From NCBI GenBank assembly GCA_031771865.1, contig JASISA010000010.1, positions 1,116,001-1,180,000 on the forward strand: a DNA stretch of 64,000 nt. Reading direction: 5' to 3'. Shown here piece by piece: positions 41,263 to 51,477 of this stretch. This DNA comes from Nothophaeocryptopus gaeumannii (lineage: Eukaryota > Ascomycota > Dothideomycetes > Mycosphaerellales > Mycosphaerellaceae). A model generated the notes under the pieces. That model did not search any database, was not told where the DNA came from, and worked only from the letters and a program-made list of their open reading frames with translations. The first letter of the stretch is position 1; each line of letters starts with the position of its first letter. A program made the position numbers and the translations under genes.

Positions 41263-42528
41263 TTACCAATCCGGTATCAGCTCATTGACCTTCCTGGAAC
41301 TCCCTCGCTTGATTGCTCTTGCGCTCTCCGCACCTTGGACAGGCAGTTGTTTCAAGCCCTTCTTCTTCAACGTATCCGGCACGAGTTTGGCATCCAGAAG
41401 TCCGGCTTGCACAAGAACGCTGGCCTGATCCCAATAGATGTGCTCGCTTTCCAGTTTTTGGCCTCGCACGTGGAAGATGCTGACGATCATGATCTCGATT
41501 TTCTTGTTCGTTGGCGGGACACCCGGTAGGAGCCAGGGTATGTCCTGGCTGTGAGTGAGTGATACGAATAGCTCGTCCACGACGCGATCAGTTCCGATTG
41601 TCCGGCTCAGTAGACGCAGCTGGACACCGCCGCTCTGAGGAATGGGGGTGAAGTAATCTGCGTAAAACGCTTCCAGGTCGTCCGATCCGACTCCGCCAGT
41701 CAAGGTTGGGGCATGAATCACGTGTGCAAATGGATGCATTTGCGCAAGAGCTTTATCGTCTTGGCCCTTGTGGATGTAGGCAGTATGATGGTCTCTGACG
41801 ACTTCCACGTCGTTCTCGACTCGGAAGCCTTTCCGGATGCAAGTCAAAGAGCGCGTAAACGCTACGCCAGCTGCTATCGCATCGTACTCATCCAGGTCAG
41901 ACTCAGCAAATCCTGGTTGGCAGCCAGTATATGTGTAAGTCCGGAAGTTAATGTTGAGTCGTTCACCATAGCCGATCCCGGGGTCAATTCTCTTGTGGAC
42001 AGTCTTTGTTTTGCCTTGAATTCCAAGAGCTCCAGATGTCTTCAGAACCCCTACTTCATTTCCAGCAAGGTGAACGAGAACCTGGACCGAGTTTGGGTAC
42101 TTTGTATGCACAGATGGGATGATGTTCGGGTAGTAGGCCACAATAGCAACCAGCTTAGGATGGTTGGGCTTCGTATGACCTTGTAGAACTAGATTGGCTG
42201 CGTCGCCGTATGCTGTGCCTCATCAGCTATTGACTATGGAAGTGAAGGCGTTCTGAGAGCCCACAGTACCTACGATGGCATACTGCTCACTCACGCCGAA
42301 GCTGTCACCCACAACATGCAGTCGTTTGATGAACTCATCGCCGCCTTTTAGCATGGGCACATATGCGCAGTGAAAGCCTTCGTCGGTCCACTGCTTCATG
42401 AGCCCCTCGTCGAAGTCTTCGGTCTCCGCACATAGTGCGACATGGGCGATCTTTGATTTGTTAAGTGAGTTGAAGAAGTTCCGCTCTTGGCTATTGAACC
42501 AAGGCGTGTTGAAGGAGCTGCCGGACAT
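41263..42528 (-). CDS. Dienelactone-hydrolase-like fold fused to a SnoaL/NTF2-like domain
   Basis: Minus-strand exons 42270-42528 and 41263-42212, joined over a 57-base GTACTG...CAG intron, encode 402 residues from MSGSSFNTPWFN. The first 230 residues resemble the alpha/beta hydrolase fold of fungal dienelactone-hydrolase-like proteins (VALCAETEDFDEGLMKQW, VAIVAYYPN, VQVLVHLAGNEVG, YTYTGCQPGFAE). The strand-turn-helix that should hold the nucleophile reads YAIVAYGDAANLVL, without the Cys or Ser of an active enzyme. The C-terminal about 150 residues (FYADYFTPIPQSG, DELFVSLTHSQDIPWLLPG, IFHVRGQKLESEHIYWDQ) are SnoaL-like. The protein may bind rather than hydrolyse its ligand. It is divergent from the WLM gene with a 323-base spacer. 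Confidence 0.78.
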
Positions 42529-42851
42529 GATGTTACTGGCCAATGAATGCTGGATATGAGATGGAGTGAATGAAAGGGTCAGCTTACCGTTGTCAATGGA
42601 GAAGTATGCACTGCAGGGATGGGAGTACGTGTGCTGCAAACCTGTTTCAGCTGCCGGAGATCTGGTGATGGAAGTGAATGGATGATGCTTGGCGTACGTC
42701 ACAAAGAACGACGCGTGAATGTCGCGTGTCTCTGCCTGAAGTGCCTGACATCTGATCGATCTTCGAAGCATCATCTCGAGAACGCCCAAAATACATCCAC
42801 GCCAATGTAGTTAATACTCAACTTCGCTCCACGAGAGCACAGACTGCTAAG
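42529..42851. promoter_or_regulatory. Divergent promoter region
   Basis: 323 bases between the start codons of the dienelactone-hydrolase-like gene (minus) and the WLM metalloprotease gene (plus). Open frames continue into it from the minus gene, but no conserved sequence is encoded. No specific sites identified. Confidence 0.5.
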
Positions 42852-44519
42852 ATGCCACTGGGATTCGAGCGCCTGAACGAGCGCCAACAGCGGCCGAACC
42901 AATACATCAACTTCATCAAGCCCTTGGAGTCGCCCGACCAGGCCATCGCCAAAGAGTTCCTCTCACGAATCGCCGCACAATGCTATCCCGTCATGAAGAA
43001 GCACCACATCTCCGTCATGGCTCTCGAAGAGTTCCCACCCAATCCCGAGTTCCTTGGCCGCAACTTCAACGCTGGCGAAGTCATTCAACTGGTGCTTAAA
43101 GACAGGCAGGGAAGGTGGTTGAGCATGAAGTTTGTACAAATGGTCATGATGCATGAGTTGGCTCATTGCAAGCAAATGAACCACAGCAAGTTCTTCTGGC
43201 AGGTGCGGAATGACTATGCGAAACAGATGGAGGACCTACTGAGAGATGGCTATGTTGGAGAGGGCATGTGGGGACGTGGCAGAGGACTCGAAAATGGCGC
43301 CTTTGTGCATGCTCACCCGCCGGATAACTCTCAGATCCCTGAGCACCTATGTGGTGGATCATACAGGCGGAGAGGGCGAAAGAGAAAGCGAGGCGCACAA
43401 GGTGGCGAGGAGGCAGACAAGCTCAGCTATGCCGAGCGGCAACAACGACGAATACAGCGCAAGTTTGGCAGGCATGGCGATGGTGCGGCGCTCGGAGATG
43501 ATGAGCTGGTGAGGGGTGGGCTTGAGACAATGTACGGAGGCAAGAGAGCTCAAGGCAAACCAAGAGTGGCCAACAGCAAGCGTGGGAGGGAGCTGAGGGC
43601 CAATGCAGCGCTCGCCAGATTTGAAGCCATGAAGCAGACAAGGCTGCCAGTGCACACGCCGGAGTTAGTGGACGACCTTGACAGCGAAACAGAGTCCGAG
43701 TGGGAGGACGACTCCATTGTTGGGAGGCACAACGTGGTCATTAGTGATGGCCATGGACATGATTTGATCAAAGTGTGCGGGGATGGTGAAGATGACGAAG
43801 AAGATGCTAGCAAAGAAATGGACGAACTACGTATGTTGAATGGTGGAAATGTGAGCAAGCAGGCTGTCAAGAGGAAGCTTAGAAAAGGCCAATCAGCGTT
43901 CGAGGACTCCGAAACTGAGACCGAAGGCTCTGACATCGACGACCTGGAAAAGATGATACAAAAGCGTTCATCGACTGCTCCAACGAGGAAGCTGGGTGCT
44001 CATAAGGGCAAGCCTTCCACAAAGGCTTCCAACGAACAACCAGCGCGTGGCGAGGAAGGCCATGAAGACACGGAAACTGAAGACGAGGAAGAGACAGAGC
44101 CTACGAAAGCCATGGAGATCGCATCATATGCAAATCAGAATGAGTCCGCACCGCTTTCCGCCGACGAGCTGGAGCTGCTTCGCGAGGCTGATAACAGTAA
44201 CGCTGTCTCTCAACCGGATGATTCGGCAACGGCAACAACAGCAGCGACCAAAGCGGTATCAGAGCCACCTCCCGCTAATTCGAACGTGCTCGCATGCACC
44301 ATTTGCTCTCTGGAAAATGAAGCAGACTCTCCCACGTGCATGGCGTGCTCGAACGTCCTCCGTCCAAGCCTCATGTCCAACCATTGGCGTTGCAAGAGTG
44401 ATGCATGCAAAGGAAGCGAGTATCTCAATGCCGGAGACGCTGGGCGATGTGGACTCTGCGGAGGCCGAAGGCGACAACTGCTGTGCCTGCCTCCGCAGGT
44501 GCTGGTGGACGACCGATAG
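42852..44519 (+). CDS. WLM-domain zinc metalloprotease (Wss1-like)
   Basis: Single exon, 555 residues from MPLGFERLNERQQRPNQYIN. The WLM domain spans about 1-200 and holds the zinc site HELAHCKQMNH (residues about 102-112), an HExxH motif with a third histidine six residues on. Basic and acidic disordered stretches follow (RRRGRKRKRGA near 175; repeated Glu/Asp blocks at 280-440). The C-terminus has a RanBP2-type zinc finger, ACTICSLENEADSPTCMAC, at about 480-500, and a further Cys cluster (CKSDACKGS, RCGLCGG). Wss1/SPRTN-type proteases cut DNA-protein crosslinks with SUMO and Cdc48 help; the RanBP2 finger could bind ubiquitin or SUMO conjugates. SIM-like acidic-hydrophobic patches are possible but not assigned. 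Confidence 0.9.
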   Translation: MPLGFERLNERQQRPNQYINFIKPLESPDQAIAKEFLSRIAAQCYPVMKKHHISVMALEEFPPNPEFLGRNFNAGEVIQLVLKDRQGRWLSMKFVQMVMMHELAHCKQMNHSKFFWQVRNDYAKQMEDLLRDGYVGEGMWGRGRGLENGAFVHAHPPDNSQIPEHLCGGSYRRRGRKRKRGAQGGEEADKLSYAERQQRRIQRKFGRHGDGAALGDDELVRGGLETMYGGKRAQGKPRVANSKRGRELRANAALARFEAMKQTRLPVHTPELVDDLDSETESEWEDDSIVGRHNVVISDGHGHDLIKVCGDGEDDEEDASKEMDELRMLNGGNVSKQAVKRKLRKGQSAFEDSETETEGSDIDDLEKMIQKRSSTAPTRKLGAHKGKPSTKASNEQPARGEEGHEDTETEDEEETEPTKAMEIASYANQNESAPLSADELELLREADNSNAVSQPDDSATATTAATKAVSEPPPANSNVLACTICSLENEADSPTCMACSNVLRPSLMSNHWRCKSDACKGSEYLNAGDAGRCGLCGGRRRQLLCLPPQVLVDDR

Positions 44520-45475
44520 GTTTGACCAGACCAGAAGTGCTGAGATGGGATTAAAATGCGAAGTCGAAGACGTGAAGGGAGACAGAACTTCATGTCAAGC
44601 GAGGGGAGAACAAGTGTGCTTTTGATGGTCAACGATAGAGATACCCCAGACGCCATATATACTACGCAAAACCTGCTGAAGAGGCGCAAACCCTGCCGAA
44701 GAGGCACAAGCTCAGCCTGCTGTGTACTGTCACCATACTACCCACCCATATGTACAACTGCTTTCTATACGCTGCGTACCCCCGAGAGACAAACGATCGA
44801 CCACTAGCATCCCTCCATGGAAACAATGAATTCGGCCAGCCGTTAGTCTTGTGCGAGGGATACAGCCAGGTAAACGTTCTGTGCTACACAGGAGTTGAAC
44901 ACGGTGATGTAGGAAGCCCGTCGAGGCGTCTGCGGACAGCCGATAAGTGAGTTTGTTAGCTCGCTTGTCGGGTTTGCGGCTCATTTCACTTCGAAGTTGA
45001 GTTGACAGCTGTATTCAGATCAATTGTGTTCGCGCCTGCTGGTCGGTCATGCGCGACGCACGGGCCCTGTCGAAGGCATACAACTCTTTAGATGTGCATT
45101 CTGTTCTTCCTCTACCCCTTCTCCTGACGCCGGCGAATCAAAAGCAAGAGTGACGGGATCGCGCATCATCAGCTCATTTGCAATCAGCAGACGACTTAAG
45201 TCACAAATTCCCCCTTTGGTATGAGTTCGTACAGAAACCCATATTGCAGTCTTTTCACTAAGGTAAGTACTAGGCTCTTGAAGTCGTATTCCATAAATCC
45301 CTCCTAAGATCCCCGCCCAAGAGTGTCGACATGGAAAGCTCGCAGCGTAACGGCGCCAGTTGACTGTCCTGATCGGTTTCATGCGGACAGATCTGTTCCC
45401 TCTTAGCGACCTCATTCATGTTGCTGCAAGTATTAGGTCTCAGCATTCTGCTCACCGACAAAACAAGCCCCCGAA
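44520..45475. other. Intergenic, nothing recognised
   Basis: About 950 bases between the convergent WLM gene and the SnoaL-like gene. Short open frames only. A small near-duplication (CCTGCTGAAGAGGC / CCTGCCGAAGAGGC at about 44670-44705) lies in the WLM 3' UTR. Nothing else is supported. Confidence 0.45.
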
Positions 45476-46062
45476 TCAGCTATCAAAGTAGATCGCCAGA
45501 GGATCTGTATAATCCTTCGGCGCCCTCTCTCGGATCTCCCAGAACTCCCTGCATGTCACCATCATCATCAGTACTCCACCCTCTTTCCCTCCGTTGTCCT
45601 GCATTCCATCTTAGGAAGAAACTTACACAATACACCCCCCTCCCACCTCAACCTACTAACAACATAATATGGCGACTTGCCCTCCTCCGCCACCGTAGTA
45701 TGCACCCACCCAACCCCTCCCACCTCATCCCACGCTGTCCCCAATATTTCCATCGGCAAATCCTTCCACTCCGGCACGATATAATCCAGACTCGCCTGCG
45801 GACCTGCCGAAACGTACGGTGCATGGTCTGTGTAGTTTTCCGACACGTAGACGTGAAAGGCTGTGGAGATGTCGCGGGTTGGGCAGCAGGCGGTTTGCAG
45901 GTATGCGGTGAAAAGGGAGGCATGAAATAGAGGGTTGCAGGAAGGGGAGGGGAAGCAGAAGGTTGTGTCGAAAGGGGCTTGGGTGTTGGGCAAGGCTCCG
46001 GAGGAAGAGGGTAGGCAGAGGCGGAAGACGAGAAGTTGGATGAAGAGAAATTGGATATGCAT
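45476..46062 (-). pseudogene. Secreted SnoaL/NTF2-like protein with a one-base frameshift
   Basis: From the ATG at 46062 the minus strand encodes a signal peptide (MHIQFLFIQLLVFRLCLPSS) and a SnoaL-like domain (HVYVSENYTDHAPYV, YIVPEWKDLPMEILG, VGWVHTTVAEEGKSPYYVV) up to a GTAAGT donor at 45626. An exon with a good acceptor (45476-45548, after ATGCAG) encodes EFWEIRERAPKDYTDPLAIY and a stop, matching the expected end of this fold. However, the two exons are out of phase by one base. A run of six C's at 45635-45640 (G's on the coding strand) lies just before the donor. With seven, the junction would read GGCIVEFWEI, the usual SnoaL strand. So the gene either carries a real frameshift or a sequencing error in the run. 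Unspliced, the frame ends at 45568 in unrelated sequence. The fold is common in cyclases and isomerases and in proteins of unknown role. Confidence 0.65.
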
Positions 46063-47364
46063 TGTGGGAACCATTGGGTGAAGTCGGTTGGGCGTTTGAA
46101 TGGAGGGTAGCGTGGTAGGGCTCCGGGTACTTGCTTTCGAGGGCAATACCTACTCATACTCGAATGTGCCAGCGATGTAGCCTCTCCAACGCGGTTGCAT
46201 CGACATCAGCGATGCCACACATCCATCCTTTCCCATGCAGTCGTATTCGATCATTAGAGAGATGCTTGGAACCGGCCACCGAACTCGACAAGAACACATC
46301 TTTCCCGGATCGTCAGATCCGTTGTTAAACGATATACCGATCATGAGACATTCGAGAGGTGACTGTCTGTCGTTTCGGACGAGAGGAACGCACCTGTCAT
46401 ACTATATGCGGTCCACAGACGGTCATAGAAAGCCATCAAAATTGGTTGGCTTCATATAATCCACCCCCATCATGACTCCAAAGATCGGCATCGTTTCGAT
46501 GCTGTGAATGTTGTAGACAGTGTTACGGGAGTTGACTTCCGTCCGTACCCTTGAGCATCAGCCGAGACCGAGGATCGAGTCTGGAGCGATTCGTCGAACA
46601 ACCCGGGGCTCTTTGTTTTCACCAACTGGTAATATCTGAAGGACTTGTTGTCGTAGATCGTAGAGGGCAAGCGCGCGGAGTGACGTCGGCACTCAGAGAT
46701 TGAGGCCGCCTTTAGGCAGAGCCTCTTGAGCGTATGCTTCGTCCGCCGCGAACACAATATTCCGCAAATGTGGAGATGTCTCATTGGAACTGGGTGGCTT
46801 GTTCATTCCTTTTCCATTCGAAGAAGCAAATCGGAACGTCGCATTCCGTCGCTCTTCCACTACCTAATATGCATAATCAACGATACTCACAACACACATC
46901 AAAAATCCCAAAGACACCGAGATGAAGGCTTGTTTGAACTTCAAGAACGTTCCGTATACGCATCAGTGAACGCTCACTCATATCAGCCCAAGCAGTAGTA
47001 AGCGCCGACCTCGAAACGCCAAGTCCCATCCCACTACCTCATCCGCCGCCGCCATTGAGAGATCGAGAGAAGTAATTCGACCTCATTGCTTTCCAAAAAG
47101 ATTGGAGAACACCATCAATCAAATCATTTCGCTTCGCGACTGCCTGCCTGCTTTGCCTGGAAACAAATGCACAACATTTATCACAATCAAACGCCCCAAC
47201 CAACCACCAGTAGTAAGGTGGCCCCTTTCATCAAAGCAGAAAAGTTTCAGAAGACGCCTCCAGCCCTTTCTCCCTTGCTCTTTCTGTACAATTACATTCA
47301 GCAGCAAAAGCGAAAGTCTTTTATCCTTCTTGTGTTTGATGAGAGTCGTTCGTCATCGCTCGTA
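46063..47364. other. Intergenic, nothing recognised
   Basis: About 1.3 kb. It holds the SnoaL-like gene's promoter at the left and the CCR4 3' UTR at the right. Overlapping frames at 46470-47000 and 47086-47464 are uninformative. No RNA gene was found. Confidence 0.45.
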
Positions 47365-49703
47365 TCAATTCCTGCTCTCCCGCCTCGACGAGCCAAAATC
47401 CGTCTCGGTCACTTTGCGCTCCTTGCGCTCCTTGAGAGAGAACTCCATCATCAGTGGTAGATGATCGCTTGGGAAGTAGTGATTGGGCCATCCGGGTACG
47501 CGCTTCATGTAGTCTTTGTCCACCTCGCCTAGCACTCCAGTGACCTGCACAGCCTGTGTGGAGTAGAAAACCCAGTCGATGACTTGTCGGAAATCAGGAG
47601 TGTAATTCGTGAACGGGAGCTCGCCAATGTGGCTGTATGCGGACTTGAGGCTGAATGGGTGGCTCATGCCGTGCCGTGTAAAGTCGCCGTAGTTATTTTC
47701 GCCGAGTTCTGCGTGCGAGTTCGAGAGCGATCCCTGTGTTATGAGGTCGTAGACGCCAGAATCCCGAGTGGAGTTGAAGTCACCACATACTACCAGAGGG
47801 AGCTGAGTTGACTCGTCGTACTTCATCGAAGGTGCGGGCGCTGGCTTGACTTCGTCTGCGCCGTCGACACTGTCTTCGTTGGCGTACTTGTACAGCTCTT
47901 TGTCTTTGCATGGTGGCCATTTCACGTACGTTTCCGAAAGCTTGGCGAGATGCTCCATGAGAATAGCAACCTGGACAATCTTGATATCACTGAACCAAGG
48001 TTCCCAGGTCAGATGCGTATTGGCCACAATCATCCTGGATCCGGTTTGTCGGTTCTCGAAGAAGGCTACCACTGCAACGTGATCTCGGGGCATGACGCGA
48101 TTGTACACGTCGTGCTCACCCTTCATGTCCGGCCTCTGAATGGCTTCTCTACTAAAGACGACGACTTGCTTGTCGAGGAGGATGTACTTGCTGTTCTTGT
48201 AGAAGATGGCACATCCGTCTACGTTCCTCGCTTCCTTCTCCGCCATGGTCTGCGCTCTCGACTTTGGCGCGAATACTCCCTTGTAATCGTGCATAGCGAG
48301 ATTGGGTCGGAAGAATTCGTTGTAGTTCTCAATGTCCATTTCCTGGAGACACATCATGTCTGCGCGTCGACCAGTCATTTCGTCCAAGATCATATCTCGC
48401 CGATGGTTCCAACTAAGAGCTTCTGACGGGGTGTAGCCGTACATAGCAGCTGTTGCAGCTCGATCGCAGAGAATGTTCCAGCTGAGGACGGTGAACGCAT
48501 CCGCGCCTTCGCCCTGCTCCTCGATAAGCGGTATCCATGCGCGATCGGTTGGCGGATCTGGTTCTAATAGTTGTCAGCAAATTCCAGCACCCAGCAACCT
48601 GATGGAATGTACTTACGGGGTGCCTGTTCACGGAGCCATCGAATGAGCTCCTGTGTGCCGTGCTCGACAATTCTCTCCTTGTAGTCTGGTCGCATGGGAT
48701 TGCCTTCAATGCCGAGCATTTCGAGTTGAAAAAGTGAACCCATTTCGTAGGGCAGGTCCTCCAGTTGGTTGTCGTAAAGCGAGAGCTTCTTCAGATTCGT
48801 GAGCATGCCGATCTCCGCCGGAAGATAGGTTAGGTTGTTCATCGAGAGGTCCAGGTGTGTCAAAAATCGCATAGTCCCGATCTGCGGCGGTATTGAGTTC
48901 AACTTATTGCAGAACAGGTACATTTTACGCAATTTCGGGTAGTGCTTGAACACGGCAGGCGCGATGGCTTTGAGGCCCTGTCCGCACATGTCCATCGAGT
49001 CCCACGTGCCCATGTCGTCTGATTCATCAACTATCCGTCTTCTATCACCGTGCTCCTCTGCATCGGTCCGGCCGTTGTTCAGCGACTGCGAAATGCCCGG
49101 AAAACGACTGACCGACGGCGTAGTACGCGCGTAGTAGTTTATCTTGTTGTCCGCCATCCGTAGCTTCTGATACTCCCGCAGCTGTTCTGCCCAGTGTTCG
49201 TTCGGAGGCTTGCCCAAAGAGTTGCTCTCTGGCGTGCCATTTTGCAGATGCGCAGGTGTGAAATGCGGAGTCGTGTTGGACAGCGTACTTGTCGAGATGG
49301 TATGCTGGTGGTTTCCGTACGCATTTCCATGTCCTCCAAGCCCATGATCGTGGTGCTGGTTGCTGAGATGGTGCTGATTCCCATGCGCTTGTGATTGAAA
49401 CGCCTTGCCCAGACCTAATTGAGGCTGAAAGTTCTGATGAGCTCCGCCGTTCAGCAGGCCATGATTTTGGCGGTGATTGTGGTTGTTGTACATGCTGTAC
49501 GGATTGTGCGCAGGCGAGTTCGTGCCCGGCGAGCGGTTCGGCGAGGGCGTGTCGGCGTTGGGCTGGAACAGACCTCTATTATTGCTGATGGGCGACCCGT
49601 TGCGGTGGTGCAGCGGCGTGCGCGAGTGGGAGTGGGAGTTGTGGTTTTGGTAGAAATACTGCTGGCCACCGGTATTGTACCGGTTGAAACCATCGGCCAT
49701 CAC
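47365..49703 (-). CDS. CCR4: Ccr4 deadenylase, catalytic subunit of Ccr4-Not
   Basis: Minus-strand exons 48617-49703 and 47365-48563, joined over a 53-base GTAAGT...TAG intron, give 761 residues; starting at the next codon (49700) would give 760. The N-terminus is Asn/His/Gln-rich and disordered. Leucine-rich repeats lie at about 245-345 (FLTHLDLSMNNLTYLPAEIG, LKKLSLYDNQLEDLP) and bind the Caf1/Pop2 subunit. The endonuclease/exonuclease/phosphatase domain starts at about 395 with FTVLSWNILCD, continues with the metal-binding LQEMD at about 436 and VVCGDFNSTRDS at about 621, and ends with SDHLPLMMEF at about 728. The Mg-dependent enzyme shortens mRNA poly(A) tails. It works with Dhh1 and can be recruited by Vts1, both encoded in this window. 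Confidence 0.97.
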
Positions 49704-51477
49704 CAGCGGGCGACAGTCTGGTGGGGGTAGCGACTGGCTCGGGCCCTCGAAGAATGCGCGAAAGGTCTACTTCACCGGGGCTCGGTTCGGGGGTGGAAGC
49801 TTCTGCGCGGGCTCTTAGGGAGGAGGAGGTTCTGGCCAGCGCGCTCTTCGTCTCCTGTACATGAGCACTCGCCTGCATGAACGAAAAGATACTGCCGCCT
49901 CCGTCAGCTACGATTGCTCGGAGCGCCTCTCCTGGTTCCTGGTCCCGTCCAGCGATGGCTTTGCGGGCGGTCTGGCGGTGATGGCAGGGATGGCGGAATG
50001 CGCTCGGAGGTGCTGCTGCTGAGTACCGCTCGTCGAATCTCGCACCCGGATAGATGTAGTCGAGGTATCCAGTACCTGCGTATGGATTATTGCGTAGTGG
50101 TCTCGTGGGTGCTCGGCGTTGACTACTTGGCGGCGTCAATGGTCGTCGAATACAGCTGTAGCGATGTGAGGTTGGTAAAGAGTCCGTGCATCGACGTCAC
50201 GTGCATATCGGAGCTGGGAAGAACAACTCTCGCGCGTCCAGACCTTCCAATGTCTACACCATCATTCCTCCTCTGCGTCTGCGGCGCTCTTCGACCATGC
50301 TTGGGACAAACATAGTCTCCAAAGTGTCGACGCATACCAGAACGACACTGCCCACAACGCAAGCAGCTCTGACGAATCTGAGATCTCGTATCTACTCCGG
50401 AGTGTACACATGATCTACCTCGCTTGAACCTTGCATTTCTGACCGAAGTCGTTACGAGCGCCAGTCGCCATTGACTAACAACTATACCATCCCCAGACTG
50501 CCTGGACTTTGTCTCGACTCTTTCTTCTTCCGATCCGAGTGCAACAGCGTCGTCGCTCTCAGCTCTGCGGAAGCAGCAACGTAATTACTACGGTATCGCG
50601 AAATCAAGCGCACTGGTTGCCATCATTGTTGCTGGCAATTGCGGCACTCGAGACATCCCCCTATCATGCCGTGCGCCTCCTTCGCTTGCACCAATCCTGC
50701 CGTGCCCATCAGCTGTGCCTCTTCGATCAGAGGCGCCCTTATCCACGTGCAGCAATGCTATAATAGATCAACCTGATCTGGATGCAGTTGTCTACAACAG
50801 AGCATATAGCCAAGCCGGCTACTTACTCCAGTTTTCGAAGACAAGCATTCTCGTCACCGAAACTGAGGCTTGTCGCCTTCAACCTTCCGCGCCTTGCCGC
50901 AGCGACCGCAATGCACGCAGAGCCTGTCGATGCACGTCAGCCTCATTTAGCATTGGAGCGCAACTTGCAGGCATTCTGTGAACATAGATGGTGATTGGCC
51001 TCGCTTTCCCGTTTCGAATCTACCGCAGCTCTTGAGGCGCGGCACACTTCTCCGCAGCTAACGACCTCCAACAGTGGGATTCCCACTGGTCCAGGGATGT
51101 CCGAGAGCAACGCAGTAGTGCCGCTGTCCACGGTAGACGGTCTCAACTCCGTGAGTTGCATTCAACTGGAAGAAGCACATGAAACTCTGCTCCGACACAC
51201 CACACTTTCCCTCTGCTTTTCGTACACTTGGCCATCTTGCAGCTCCGCCCGGCCCCCCTCCCACGCTCTTACCCATTCATGGCCACTGGCGATGCTCTTT
51301 GATTCGCCGTCAGACGTTGACATACAATGCCAACCCTCGTTATCCTCCGCCTCCGGCCAACTATCCTTAAGCTGCAACCACCGGACGCCGCCCGCGCAGC
51401 TTAGCGTCGGTCTTGACCCACGTGGGATCAGCGAGGTGGAACAACATCGGTTATTAGATTAGAACAGCACGAGCCCC
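49704..51477. other. CCR4 leader/promoter and methyltransferase upstream region
   Basis: About 1.8 kb between divergent starts. On the minus strand an ATG at 50139 opens a 186-codon frame that runs past the CCR4 start in a different frame (to 49579). It could be an overlapping uORF of a long leader, or be removed by an unseen intron. On the plus strand a 155-codon frame (50995-51462) ends 15 bases before the methyltransferase ATG and could be leader or an upstream exon. Neither has a recognised domain. Confidence 0.35.
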
